Below, piece by piece: positions 11,340 through 19,979 of a DNA stretch of 64,000 nt. The translations under genes were made by a program, and so were the position numbers. This stretch comes from Eretmocerus hayati (lineage: Eukaryota > Arthropoda > Insecta > Hymenoptera > Aphelinidae), in NCBI GenBank assembly GCA_029851415.1, contig CM056743.1:65812186-65876185 (forward strand), read 5' to 3'. The stretch's first letter is position 1; the number at the start of each line of letters is the position of its first letter. The notes under the pieces were generated by a model. The model was not told the origin of the DNA, did not search any database, and saw only the letters and a list, made by a program, of their open reading frames with translations.

Positions 11340-11720
11340 AATTGGACCGATTAAACGGGCACATCTTGACATCATGAGAATGAATTCCGCTGTGTCTTTT
11401 AGCAGCGTGTTTGATACTCAGCCAAGTGTTGATCTTTCCGAATTCACATATTCTCAATTATTCAATCAATCGGTGTCTCGTTTGGATACAGACTGGTATC
11501 GAAGGATATTTTGGATGTTTAGTCTATTGAAGCACCAAAACGCGGAATTTTGGGACCGCGGTTGCCGGAGCCGATTGTTCTTGATTTCCATTTCCATTCA
11601 TCATGATGCCTGAAAAATCTTCCAATGCCATCTCGTACTCAGACGAGACTCGGAGGCTCACTGATCGAATTTAAGTACAATGAAAAATTTGATTTGTGGA
11701 AAGTCAGCACATAAGCTGGA
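11340..11720 (+). pseudogene. Serpin-like C-terminal relic, left arm
   Basis: The plus strand encodes SSVFDTQPSVDLSEF, resembling the F..xxADLSG segment of serpins. A deletion of about 10 nt near 11475 then breaks the frame. In the shifted frame comes an in-frame TAG at 11520-11522, then SIEAPKRGILGP and LPEPIVLD, aligning with the reactive-loop region of the better-preserved right-arm copy. The HPF motif itself is lost in this arm. Non-functional: frameshift, stop and deletion. The serpin assignment rests mainly on the right arm. Confidence 0.45.
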
Positions 11721-11735
11721 TATTGGAAATACCCG

Positions 11736-12439
11736 TCACACCCATACAACTACGATACATTCAGAATCATATTTCGCAGAAGCATAGATTAGATTCGATG
11801 TTCACATCATCGATTTATGAAATCCAGAATTCTTCTTTACAAGCAATGCGAGGTCTCGGAGCGACGTGGAAGAAAAACTTAAGCATGAACCAGAATAAAG
11901 TCTCTAGGAAAACGTGGAAACGCTGAGCAAAATCACATAAATTCGCCGAATAAATCGAGAGTTCCGATTCAGCTCTTGCGCATATACTTGCCATTCTCTG
12001 CGCTTGAACATCTCAACATCTTAAACAGCCGCACGTCTAGTTCTACTTATATGCTCCGTACAAGAATTTTAGAGAAAAGATTCCGAAAAGCAGGGCAAAC
12101 ACTAACTTCGTTAGTCTTGAAACATTTTCTGATGAGTATTCTGAAGATTGAAGCTGCTATCGAAAAATTGGGAGATTTCAAAAATTCACTAATTTCTTGA
12201 TAGCAGCCTCAACCTTTGAAATAACGAATGAAAGGTCATCCAAGACATTCGAAAGTTGTTATTTTTTCTGCTAGCCTATCGCGAATTCTTGAGCGGTACT
12301 GTCCATGTCAGCTCAATTTGACATGAGTTATTTTTTCATTCAAAATAAATTGAGATATCATCAGAAATCGGAGTTTCTCCATGCAAATATTAGTCTTGGG
12401 ATGAGTAAGAGTTGACAATTTTTTTGAGATATACCTCTA
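11736..12439. other. Central spacer of the foldback element
   Basis: Unpaired centre of the palindrome. Plus frames at 11696-11926 and 11976-12200 (76 and 74 codons) have no recognisable motif and ordinary AT-rich composition. I see no transposase signature and no convincing gene. Confidence 0.5.
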
Positions 12440-12885
12440 TCAACTGCGCCAAGAAACTTCGGGAATTTCGTATACCCAGCTTATACATATGCTGACTTTC
12501 CACAGATCACATTTTTCATTATAAATTCGATCTGTGCGCCCCCGATTCTCGTCTGAGTACAAGATGGCATAGAGAGATTTGTCAGGTATTATAATGAATG
12601 GAAATGGGTGATTTTGGAAGAGATCGAGAACGATCTGCTCCGGCAACAACGGCCCCAAAATTTCGCGTTGCGGCGCTTTAATAGACTCAACATCCAGAAA
12701 ACCCTTCGATACCAGTTTGTGTTGAAATGAGACTTGGAAGTGCACCGATTGATTGAACAATTGAGAATATGAATTCGGGAAGATCAATACTTGGCTGAGT
12801 ATCAAACACGCTGCTGAAAGACACAGTGGAATTCATTCTGATGATGTCAAGATGTGCCCGTTTGTTCAGTCCAATTAATGGAAAA
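12440..12885 (-). pseudogene. Serpin-like C-terminal relic, right arm
   Basis: The minus-strand frame from 12805 to 12440 contains QVSFQHKLVSKGFLDVE, then APQREILGPLLPEQIVLDLF and NHPFPFIII (12613-12587), then SLYAILYSDENRG. In serpins an HK dipeptide in the region before the hinge is followed, about 33 residues later across the reactive-centre loop, by the signature [NDR]-x-PF-x-F-x-I and a short final strand. Here the HK-to-HPF distance is 34 residues, a good match. The preceding serpin-like segment SSVFDTQPSIDLPEF is in another frame: the arm lacks 2 nt present in the left arm near 11437. There is no ATG, and the N-terminal two thirds are missing. Serpins are proteinase inhibitors; this copy cannot encode one. 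The hinge residues are atypical (no EGTEAAAAT-like run), so an inhibitory ancestor is uncertain. Confidence 0.5.
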
Positions 12886-13555
12886 TTTGAATTGCCTGAT
12901 ATAATTTCGAAATAATGATCGCGATTTCTACAGACATTCTTAATATTTGCCCTGTCTTTATTGTTTCTGTCTGAACTTCAAGTCTCTCATAGTGGTCGAG
13001 GACGAGTAAAGAATTCCAAAATTGAAGTTCAAGTCTCTCACTTCATTTGGAGGCGAAATTTGCCCTGGTCAACGTTTGCTCTCCCGGGCTTGTTGGAAAT
13101 TATTCAGGGATGAGGCCAGTGATTTCGCACCTTTCTTCTTCCAGTTTCATCCGATCTACAGGCTTTTTAGGCACCAATTTCTCAAATTTCGAGGTTTCAT
13201 TCAAGAATGTATACTTTCACAACAATCTCACGAGGAGAAAAGTCAACTGAACTATGATTTCTTCGGCATATCCTATCGATTGGTTGATATTGAAATTTCA
13301 TTTTATCACTGTAGACCTGAATTTTCTGAAGGAACCCAAATTCCGCCCGGAAACTCCAGTTTATATAATCGCCTTCAAACCAACTGTATCATAGTTCTAT
13401 CTTGACCAAACGACTGATATTACTAGGGAAACCCTAGTTTAGATGCCCCAAGTTCCCCCCATGACCTTCCTCAAAAGATGACTCGGAATATAGTAAAACA
13501 GCTTTTTTTGAATCTTGATTTTCCTCCCGTATCTTCCTCTATAAGTGATCCACCA

Positions 13556-13782
13556 AACTCTCAATGACCTAAATTAGATATTTCTTAGCATTCTCAATCA
13601 ATTGGTTGATACCAAATTCGAGTTGATTTCGGGTTGAATGGTTAAAATGGAGGTTTAGGGAAAAATTCTGATTCCCGTGGGGAGAAACTTCGTTTCAACT
13701 ATGGATTACGAGTTCAACTCAAATTCGGTATAGACAAATTTGGAGAATGCTTGAAAGATATCCATTCAGGTCATTGAGAGTT
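13556..13782. repeat. MITE-like inner palindrome, right copy
   Basis: Second copy of the palindrome at 10449-10674, in the right arm. Here the symmetry continues outward: sequence leftward to about 13340 is mirrored rightward to about 14000. This makes a larger palindrome of about 660 bp centred near 13669, nested in the 3.3 kb foldback. Confidence 0.75.
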
Positions 13783-14000
13783 TGATGGATTACTTGTAGA
13801 GGGAGATATGAGAGAGGAATGAATATTCAAAAATAATGCCTTATTATACATTTAGACTTATTTTTCCTACAGAGCTCATTAGGAGAATTTGAGGTATGTA
13901 TAATAGGGTTTTTTTAGCGATATCTATCGTTTGGTTGAGACAGAATTTTTATACGGTTGGTTTGACGATGACTAAAATCAAAATTTTAGATGAATTTTGG
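13783..14000 (+). repeat. Third, outer copy of the foldback subterminal segment
   Basis: Diverged direct copy of about 10675-10900 and inverted copy of about 13340-13555. Shared landmarks include a TAGAGG(G)AGA segment, a run ending in AGGGTTTT, and CGTTTGGTYRAGA followed by GGTTTGA. The equivalent outer copy on the left side would lie before 10449 but is absent. This suggests the left end was cut off where the satellite now begins. Confidence 0.6.
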
Positions 14001-14146
14001 CGCTCGAGTTTTTATCGCGGCTATATTCTTCACAAATTAATTACATGCATGCACTATTCGTTGAGATAAACTCATTCCAAGCCCGCTAAAACTCTCAGAT
14101 TATCAGTGCTATACTACAAAGAATGAAATTCAGTTTCAACTCATCA

Positions 14147-14323
14147 TCAACCTCTCAAGACTTTACATCTGCATTCTTTATCGGGAGAATGCACGCGATT
14201 CAAATCTTGAGGTTTACCGCGCGGAGAACGATCGATAACTGCAAAACAAGTGAATGCGAAAAGTACGCAAACTACAACAACGATTCTGTGCCCTGAACTT
14301 GACTGCGAGGTACATCTGTCCAT
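14147..14323 (-). CDS. Candidate small secreted peptide (58 aa)
   Basis: Minus-strand ATG at 14323-14321 in a favourable context (GGAAAAAATGG). The 58-residue product has a short N-terminal region, a hydrophobic core IVVVVCVLFAFTCFAV (about residues 14-29) typical of a signal peptide, then a basic, Cys-containing tail ending CRCKVLRG. A TATA-like box lies about 120 bp upstream at 14441-14450, consistent with a promoter and a short 5' UTR. It may be a complete short peptide gene or the first exon of a longer one; a GAG/GTTGAT donor-like site overlaps the stop. No family recognised. The frame could extend upstream to 14350 without an ATG. Short length makes chance possible. Confidence 0.35.
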   Translation of the reverse strand: MDRCTSQSSSGHRIVVVVCVLFAFTCFAVIDRSPRGKPQDLNRVHSPDKECRCKVLRG

Positions 14324-14440
14324 TTTTTCCGCCAACGCTGCTTGAAACAAGCTTTGAAATGAGTACGTGGAAAAATATTGAGATGAGCCAAAGATATCGG
14401 CATAATGGCTTCACAAGGGGCATATTGTGTACACATACGT

Positions 14441-14450
14441 TATATATAAA
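14441..14450 (-). promoter_or_regulatory. TATA-box candidate for the 14147-14323 frame
   Basis: TATATATAAA on the plus strand reads TTTATATATA on the minus strand. A start about 30 nt downstream would fall near 14410-14415, leaving a 5' UTR of about 90 nt before the ATG. The motif is common in AT-rich DNA, so support is positional only. Confidence 0.25.
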
Positions 14451-14459
14451 TCAGTGTAC

Positions 14460-15065
14460 AGTACCCGCCAAAATAAATGGAACACGGGTACCTCCACCAA
14501 AACATCGACTTCTTCAACGCGCATGGGTCTAAGGCTATTTCTCAAGGAACATTTGAGAGATGAGGAAAATGCTATCAATTAATGTCCTTCAAACGTGTTC
14601 TCAGCCCGAAATACATGGTTTTTATTGACTTTGAAAAGTCCAGAATTTTGCATCTCAATTAATCGCCGACCATTTCCCGAGAAATTATGATAGCTCAAAA
14701 ATTCTCATAAGATATCGCAGCTTTTTGTTGAATGGTTTCTTAAACATTCCCTCGCGATTTTCCACACCCGAGTTGGGAGCGATCAATTGAGGACTTTGTA
14801 CTGGTTGCGGGTCTTGGTGATACCGAGGCAGAAGTTTTTTCTTCTTGAAGCTTTTTGAGGTTGTCTCAAATATATTCTAAGACAAACTTGACTCTTAATC
14901 TATGATGCTTAGAAAGTTTTGACTTCAAAATTATGGATCATGCATTTTTTCATACTTTTGCTACTCTCAGCCTCAGCACGTATAAATCTTCTGCTCTCCT
15001 GATCTTTCACAACGCGGGTTGTAAGCAATTGTACGGAGATATCCAGAAAACAATTTGAAAGATCT
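14460..15065. other. No feature recognised
   Basis: AT-rich, frequent stops in all frames, no repeat structure seen by eye. Confidence 0.5.
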
Positions 15066-15134
15066 AACTCTGGTATTCATAGTCATTGGACCGAGGGTAG
15101 GAGTTTGATCCGTAGAACTATGAATACCAGAGTT
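15066..15134. repeat. Perfect 18 bp stem, 33 nt loop hairpin
   Basis: AACTCTGGTATTCATAGT at 15066-15083 is the exact reverse complement of 15117-15134. The 33 nt loop shows no further symmetry. It could be a short MITE remnant, or an RNA hairpin if transcribed; nothing around it favours one reading. Confidence 0.7.
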
Positions 15135-15462
15135 CAAGAGAGCTACAAGATCCTACAAAAATTCTTGAGCTATCATAATGTCCCAAAGAATAGTCAATGA
15201 TTGATTGAGATAGAAGATGTTGCACTTTTCAAAGACAATTAAATCCATGTAATTTGGGTTGAGAAAACGTTCTTGAGGCGTGAATTGATGGCTCTCTTTC
15301 TCATTTTCCAAATTCTTGTAAGAGAATCGCCGTAGACCGGAGGGCGTCGGAGTAATCGCTATTTTGGTGTAGGCATTCGCGTTCCATAAATTTTCGCGGG
15401 TACTGTATATATGAATATCTATCAATAAGAAATGGTATTTCACTCCACGTACACTCAAGAAC
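15135..15462. other. No supported gene
   Basis: A 103-codon minus frame (15464-15153) starts with TTG, lacks any in-frame ATG near its beginning, and has no recognised motif. I treat it as uninformative. Nothing else seen. Confidence 0.4.
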
Positions 15463-15602
15463 AAAGGTGAACTGCAATGGGATGACGGTCAGTGGCCGTT
15501 TGAGATCTGTCGTCGAGATATCTCACTCGCACTCATGGCCTCATGGGATAACCCATTAGGTGCGAATGGCCGCTGACCGTCATCCCATCGCAGTTCACCT
15601 TT
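15463..15602. repeat. 140 bp MITE-like palindrome
   Basis: Arms 15463-15500 and 15565-15602 (38 nt each) pair with three or four mismatches. Their ends are AAAGGTGAACTGC and the inverse GCAGTTCACCTTT. The 64 nt centre contains a second small hairpin (TCATGGGATAACCCATTA, about 15541-15558). No coding capacity. A target duplication is not obvious. Confidence 0.8.
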
Positions 15603-15758
15603 GCAATTTCGATTAAAGAGAAGAATAACGCAAAACTACTTTACGACGACGAATGTCAAATCCTCTGAAATTCTGATCCCCTTACATAGGCCCCCACCAC
15701 CCAGTACCTAGGGCCTCCGATAGCGAAGACGCGGCACTGATGACAGGTGATTGTTTAC

Positions 15759-15794
15759 ATCTAGTCAACAAGCAGCATCTAGTCAACAAGCAGC
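15759..15794 (+). repeat. Perfect 18 bp tandem duplication
   Basis: ATCTAGTCAACAAGCAGC occurs twice, at 15759-15776 and 15777-15794, with no difference. A simple recent local duplication. Confidence 0.9.
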
Positions 15795-15864
15795 ACAAGT
15801 AAATTATTTCAAATGCATGATAGAAATGGTATACAGGATGCATACTAACATCTCATGTAGTGCT

Positions 15865-16043
15865 TGTTGAAGATACATTACTGTAATTCTACTATGTTGT
15901 GGGTAGAACCTTTAAATCATTCATCAGTGTAGAATTACCTTTATGTTCTTGGGTTTAACGGAGAGGAAGCGCGGCTTCTTGTGCGCGGAGTGCTCATTAT
16001 TACTTGTATTATTTTCATTAATAAACCTTTATTATCAATCTAC
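15865..16043 (+). mobile_element. Possible short solo LTR (copia-like)
   Basis: About 180 bp that begins TGTTGAAGATACA. It has a GC-rich patch and then AATAAA (16020-16025), and ends TTATTATCAATCTAC just before TGGACATCGAAAG, which could be a primer-binding site. This layout (TGTTG start, AATAAA shortly before the end, then TGG) resembles a Ty1/copia-type LTR. There is no second LTR or gag-pol in the window, no clear target duplication, and the end is CTAC(C) rather than CA. Identification is tentative. Confidence 0.3.
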
Positions 16044-16926
16044 CTGGACATCGAAAGTTAATAGTGCTGATGTCAGAAAACTAATTCTGTATGTGTGTTT
16101 TCAGTAAAACTTGGTGCGGTGAGTAGGAGGGATGGCCCACGATATGGGCCAGAGGCATCAGTTGTACTGCATTTGGACCATCACCATCATCAGATGGGAG
16201 CCAGAGAGCAGAATATACATCATTTCCTCAGGATGGATGGGATTCGGGGTTTTATTAGGATGAATAGGTATGAATAGGTATTCTATCACTCTCTTTACAT
16301 TGGTAAAATACATGATGTCTCTGTACTGAAAACTTGACTTGCTTGGTTATCAGTGCCAAGCAAGTGTGAATACAAATCAGCTGATGGCTGTCAGATTATA
16401 TGTACAACAATAGTGCATACAAATACATGTATGAATGAGATGAATGACTGATTCTTTAATTTACTAATTTTGCATGTAAACTTTCTTCTCAACTAACTTA
16501 TTCATTTTCTTACCAATAAAGAATGAAAAATGGTTCAAATACCAATGAATAATTTTCATTACATGTTGCTGATACTACCTAGTGCCAGATGTCTGGATTT
16601 GGCAACCTGAATACCTACAATGATGTCCAGATTTCTGCTTTTGCATCCAGAAGTTGTTCGAGTGCCATCGATGGATCAAAATCAGATTTCATGCGAGCAC
16701 TACAGGGATAGATTATACTGTATCAGCAATGCTTCTAATGTTAATTAATGTTAATCTGCTCTAATTAGAATTTGTTAATAACTACCATATTTTGTTTTAG
16801 GTGCTGACCATTAAATATCTAATCAACCCTTAAATCAAACTCTAAATGTTAATATTTCCATTCGCGTAACTAAGTTTTATAAAATTACCTAATAATATTC
16901 AAAATTGCCTAAACGTGAGCGTTGCA
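16044..16926. other. No gene recognised
   Basis: AT-rich sequence. A 60-codon plus frame (16095-16277) contains a His-rich run (LDHHHHQMG), but lacks other support. A 10 bp direct repeat (GGATGAATAGGTATGAATAGGTAT, near 16258-16280) is the only local structure noted. Confidence 0.45.
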
Positions 16927-17071
16927 ACGACGTAAAGCTTTTCCCCCACAACCCATCTCTCACCATTGGAGCAAAAGAGAGAGACTGTTGGTCTAGAGAC
17001 CCTAAACCAGGGGATCATCTCTCTCGCTCCAACGATGAGAGATAGGCTGTGGGGGAAAACTCTTGCGTCGT
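16927..17071. repeat. 145 bp MITE-like palindrome
   Basis: Arms 16927-16984 and 17014-17071 (58 nt each) pair with roughly a dozen mismatches. The ends are ACGACGYAAG, followed by TTTTCCCCCACA. The 29 nt centre contains GGTCTAGAGACC, itself a perfect palindrome. Non-coding, and compatible with a hairpin MITE. Confidence 0.8.
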
Positions 17072-17281
17072 GAAAAAGCACCCTCATCAGCAAAGCTGGA
17101 GTTGCAGGTGGTGTCCTGGACGCTTGGCGATGAAGTTTATTCGCGCAACTATAAACTAATTGAGGTCTTTTGCCGTCACTCGCGGGAAAGGAGCTGAAAC
17201 TGTCGTCCATCTAGTGCGCATGTTGGGTATGCAATTACCCCACACCTCCCGAGAAGTAGGACGTTAGGGGATCGCTAGTTA

Positions 17282-18385
17282 GGGAAGGTGCATAAACCAC
17301 GTTGCCTAATTTCCGGCGATTTGGACCCCCCCCCCTCCCCCGTGGGTGACCAACCGTGGATTTTCTCTGGACCCCCCCCCCCCGGAACATGATATGAATT
17401 GAGAATTCCCAGAAAATCCATTCGAATTTGAGATTAATTGAATGATAAATGAAATTTACGAAAATTCGTGCTCAGACGGCTTGCTTTTTTTAATCCACTC
17501 TTGTATGTAACGAATAATAGGTATAGGGTGCCTCTTTCCTCGATTGTTCGTCATCATCAAGCTGACAGCTGCTTAGCAGAATATCAGGCTCCATGTACAT
17601 TGGAAGATTTGCCTGTGCCACTTACAAAAAGAGATCCTTATCCTCAGATGGACGTAAAGTCTTACTGTTGCATCTTACATTCGTTCAAATCTGACCGTCA
17701 GATCATAAGAAAACAGCTTTTTTCTTCATGTCAGAATATATGACGATGTCGAGAGTATCTGAATTCAATAAAGGTTCATCGTCTAAGAATCAGGCGAATT
17801 TTGTCTCACTCATCTTTTGCTGCACGAGCTACTTTTTTACACATGTAAAACTGTTCAAAGTGGGATATTCAACCACTCGACAAATAATTTTCTATATGAT
17901 TGTGATTTTTGTGTGTTCGCGAATCGTCAAGAACTTAATCGTGGATTTATAAGGGGTTTAAAAAAGTATGTGGAATTATTTCCTCATCTGTCGCAAAAGA
18001 AGTATAATTTTACCTATTATAAACACAAACATGTATCGATGAGCCTGAGATTTCTGCAGTTCAGTTACAAGTGATGCCTGCTGTAAGATCAAATCCCGCT
18101 CCAGACGAAGCGCTTGCTCATTTTGAAGATCTTTATCTCGCATTTGTTGCATCTTGCGGTAAGAACGAAATCAATCTGAAGTAAGGATTTTTTTGTAATG
18201 TGAGCGCTTGCTGACAAGCTCACATGGCGTTTAGACGCGATCATCAATGACAGTTCTGTATAAGTGTAACATGTTGCTCGGCATCATGACCCCCCCTCCC
18301 CCACCGTGGCAAACCGTGGGTATGGGCCGGGACCCCCCCCCCCCCGCCTCCCCCCAAAGGGGGAACGTGGTTTATGCACGCTCCC
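17282..18385. mobile_element. 1.1 kb TIR element with TTA target duplication
   Basis: The 22 bp terminal inverted repeats at 17282-17303 and 18364-18385 differ at two positions and share GGGA plus TGCATAAACCACGTT. They are flanked by TTA on both sides (17279-17281 and 18386-18388). A 3 bp TTA duplication with GGG-starting TIRs fits the PIF/Harbinger superfamily. Inside each end is a C-rich subterminal block with poly-C runs and CCGTGG motifs (17321-17390 and 18288-18357), both in the same orientation, so the ends are not symmetric beyond the TIR. The interior holds only degenerate coding-like stretches and no recognisable DDE transposase, so it is likely non-autonomous or carries captured sequence. 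Confidence 0.65.
17468..18184 (+). pseudogene. Degenerate coding-like interior of the TIR element
   Basis: Three consecutive open stretches, with frame changes, run through the element. They are 17468-17743 (contains YQAPCTLEDLPVPLTKRDPY), 17817-18074 (contains CDFCVFANRQELNRGFIRG and KKYVELFPHLSQKKYNF) and 18074-18184 (contains PAPDEALAHFEDLYLAFVA). The first and third share a frame; the second is shifted. Composition looks protein-like, unlike the satellite frames. I do not recognise a family. It may be a decayed element protein, a captured host exon set (GC/GTAAGA donor-like site near 18158), or chance. All three readings remain open. Confidence 0.3.
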
Positions 18386-18388
18386 TTA

Positions 18389-19523
18389 GGACTGGATCTG
18401 GACTTGGTCGTAACTGACTGGGAAAGCTCAGAATATTTGTGACTTCCTCATTTCATGGTATTGAGTGAATTGGATACATACGTAAAACGGCTCGTATGCA
18501 ATAGATACATCCACTAATTCCGATGTGAAAATGACAGAAATATCTCAACATTTGCAAATCTGTTGTGGGCTTAAAATGCGAACAGCCACCTGCATCCAAT
18601 GACAAGATTCTCAGACACTCTCATTCTGGGGCGATCGATCCCTAATTACTCCCTCAATTGTTCGTTGATAATTGTAAGAATATTTTTGTCGTCCCAGAAT
18701 AGCACAGATCGCAAGCTGGATATCGGCAGCCTCTTCACTGGAGTCACCTGTATTTGTCAATTACCATGTGATCTAGGCTATCTCAGAATGAGAGAAATAT
18801 TCTTCATAATCAATGAAGAGCAATGAGAGGAGAAATTAGAGACCGATTATCTCAGGATGAGAGAAAAAGAGATCAAGTTATTGAGTATAGCTAGGCGACT
18901 GGTGGCGTGTCAAGCTCGCGGTAGATTTGCAGAAGTGGGAATATTCCTGGGATTCTTCTACGATAATTGGTGAATGTATTTGATGCACTCGGGACAATTA
19001 TCAAATGTGATTAGTTCACCTGATACCACCCGCATGAGAAAAATTTGCCACATGGATTTACCCACTTGTAAGGGGTGAAAGTGAGTAGGAAATTCGCTAC
19101 TTGGATAACCTACTTGGATTACCACTTAGACCATGTTGGTAATTTGGACCCTTCCGTGCCCATCCAGGCTAGGTGGTGAAAGCCTTGTCCCACATAGACC
19201 AGGTGGGTAGAATCTTACGTGGGATTTTTTCTACAAAATATGTACAGGTTTCGCCTATGTCGCTCAGCCATGCAGGATGTGGATGGTTTTTTGACCCCTC
19301 CTGGCGGGCAAAAGCTGAGGTCTTACCCACCTGGCAACTACCCACATACACCATAAGTAGACAGGTTCAACTGGGTAAGATTTTGTTTTTGAAAACAGAA
19401 AGAAAAATTATTTGGGAGGATATTTTGGATATTTTGAATTGAGTTTTGTTCAGTTAAAGGCTTATTTAGTCAGAAAATTCAATCCAGAAATTCTTAAATT
19501 TCAAATTTGAACTTCTGTGCTCA
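18389..19523. other. No gene; scattered short repeats
   Basis: Contains a short direct repeat ATCTCAGRATGAGAGAAA (near 18780 and 18859). A stretch at about 19060-19345 is rich in CCACTT/ACCCAC words and resembles, in diverged form, the tandem units at 19661-19979. The 75-codon frame at 18599 and the 89-codon frame at 19173 show no family signature. Confidence 0.45.
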
Positions 19524-19596
19524 AGACGCTCTCATTCGGGATCGAACCCGGGGCGTTTGGATTACCAGCCGAAAACCTTATCCACTAGCCTCAAGT
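19524..19596 (-). repeat. tRNA-derived SINE-like fragment / tRNA pseudogene
   Basis: The minus strand carries a good B box, GGGTTCGATCCCG (19549-19537), and an A-box-like GGCTAGTGGATAAGG (19590-19576) at roughly tRNA spacing. A possible anticodon arm lies around TTTTCGGCTGGTAATCC. The acceptor stem does not pair and the T stem closes only three pairs before a mismatch, so this is not a functional tRNA. RNA polymerase III internal promoter elements with a decayed cloverleaf are typical of the head of a tRNA-derived SINE. The 3' side (below 19524) shows no clear poly(A) or known tail. Confidence 0.55.
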
Positions 19597-19660
19597 CCGG
19601 TAACACAGAGTATGCACTAATAGCCCTATTTGAGCTACCATGCAGGATCGAAATCGATGA

Positions 19661-19979
19661 CCACTTGATTGTCGTTGATATTTATCCACGTAGCCCAAGT
19701 GGGGAATCATGTGGGTATCGTCCACGTAAGGTGTATATCGCTCGGCTAGCAGGTTGAGGATTGCTTCTACCCACTCGGTTGTCGATGATATTTAACCACA
19801 TAGCCCAAGTGGCAAATTATGTGGGTATTGTCCACGTGAAATGTATACTGATTCTGCCCACTTCGTTCGGCTATGCAAGTTGTGGATAGCCTCTACCCAC
19901 TTGGTTGTTTATGATATTTATCCGCAAAGCCCAAGTGGGGAATTTATGTGGGCATCGTCCACGTAAAATGTATAAGGGC
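19661..19979 (+). repeat. Three-unit tandem repeat, 110-126 bp units
   Basis: Units start with CCACTYGRTTGTC-like sequence at 19661, 19771 and 19897; the last is truncated near 19979. Shared features are a GATATTTAWCCRC segment, AGCCCAAGTGG, ATGTGGGTATYGTCCACGT and ATGTATA. Each unit contains several CCACTT/AAGTGG or CCAC/GTGG inverted words, so units can fold. It lies directly before the family B array but is unrelated to it in sequence. Confidence 0.8.

Larger units (their letters stand above)
10449..13782. mobile_element. Long foldback (giant imperfect palindrome) element
   Basis: The left arm (about 10449-11735) is matched in reverse complement by the right arm (about 12468-13782). Matching pairs include 10449-10674 with 13556-13782, the G-rich 10760-10800 with the C-rich 13440-13465, 11000-11220 with 13020-13250, and 11340-11720 with 12480-12885. 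Arms of about 1.3 kb are clearly diverged, with many substitutions and small indels. The central spacer is 11736-12467. No transposase was recognised. It could be a foldback-type transposon or an ancient inverted duplication of a chromosomal segment carrying part of a serpin-like gene. I cannot decide between these from the sequence. Confidence 0.75.

Noticed and set aside
11260..11613. 117-codon plus frame in the left foldback arm as an intact gene
   Set aside because: It crosses the frameshift in the serpin-like region; its second half is out of frame relative to the conserved right-arm copy.
13022..13405. 127-codon plus frame in the right foldback arm
   Set aside because: It is antisense to the frame shared by both arms (11032-11214 and its mirror) and has no motif; likely a shadow.
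15153..15464. 103-codon minus frame
   Set aside because: Starts with TTG, no ATG near the start, no recognised motif, ordinary AT-rich composition; insufficient support.
16095..16277. 60-codon plus frame with a His run
   Set aside because: Short, no homology recognised, no splice or promoter context; the His run is a CAT/CAC microrepeat.
19524..19596. Functional tRNA gene on the minus strand
   Set aside because: A and B boxes are visible but acceptor and T stems do not pair properly, so it is a pseudogene or SINE head.
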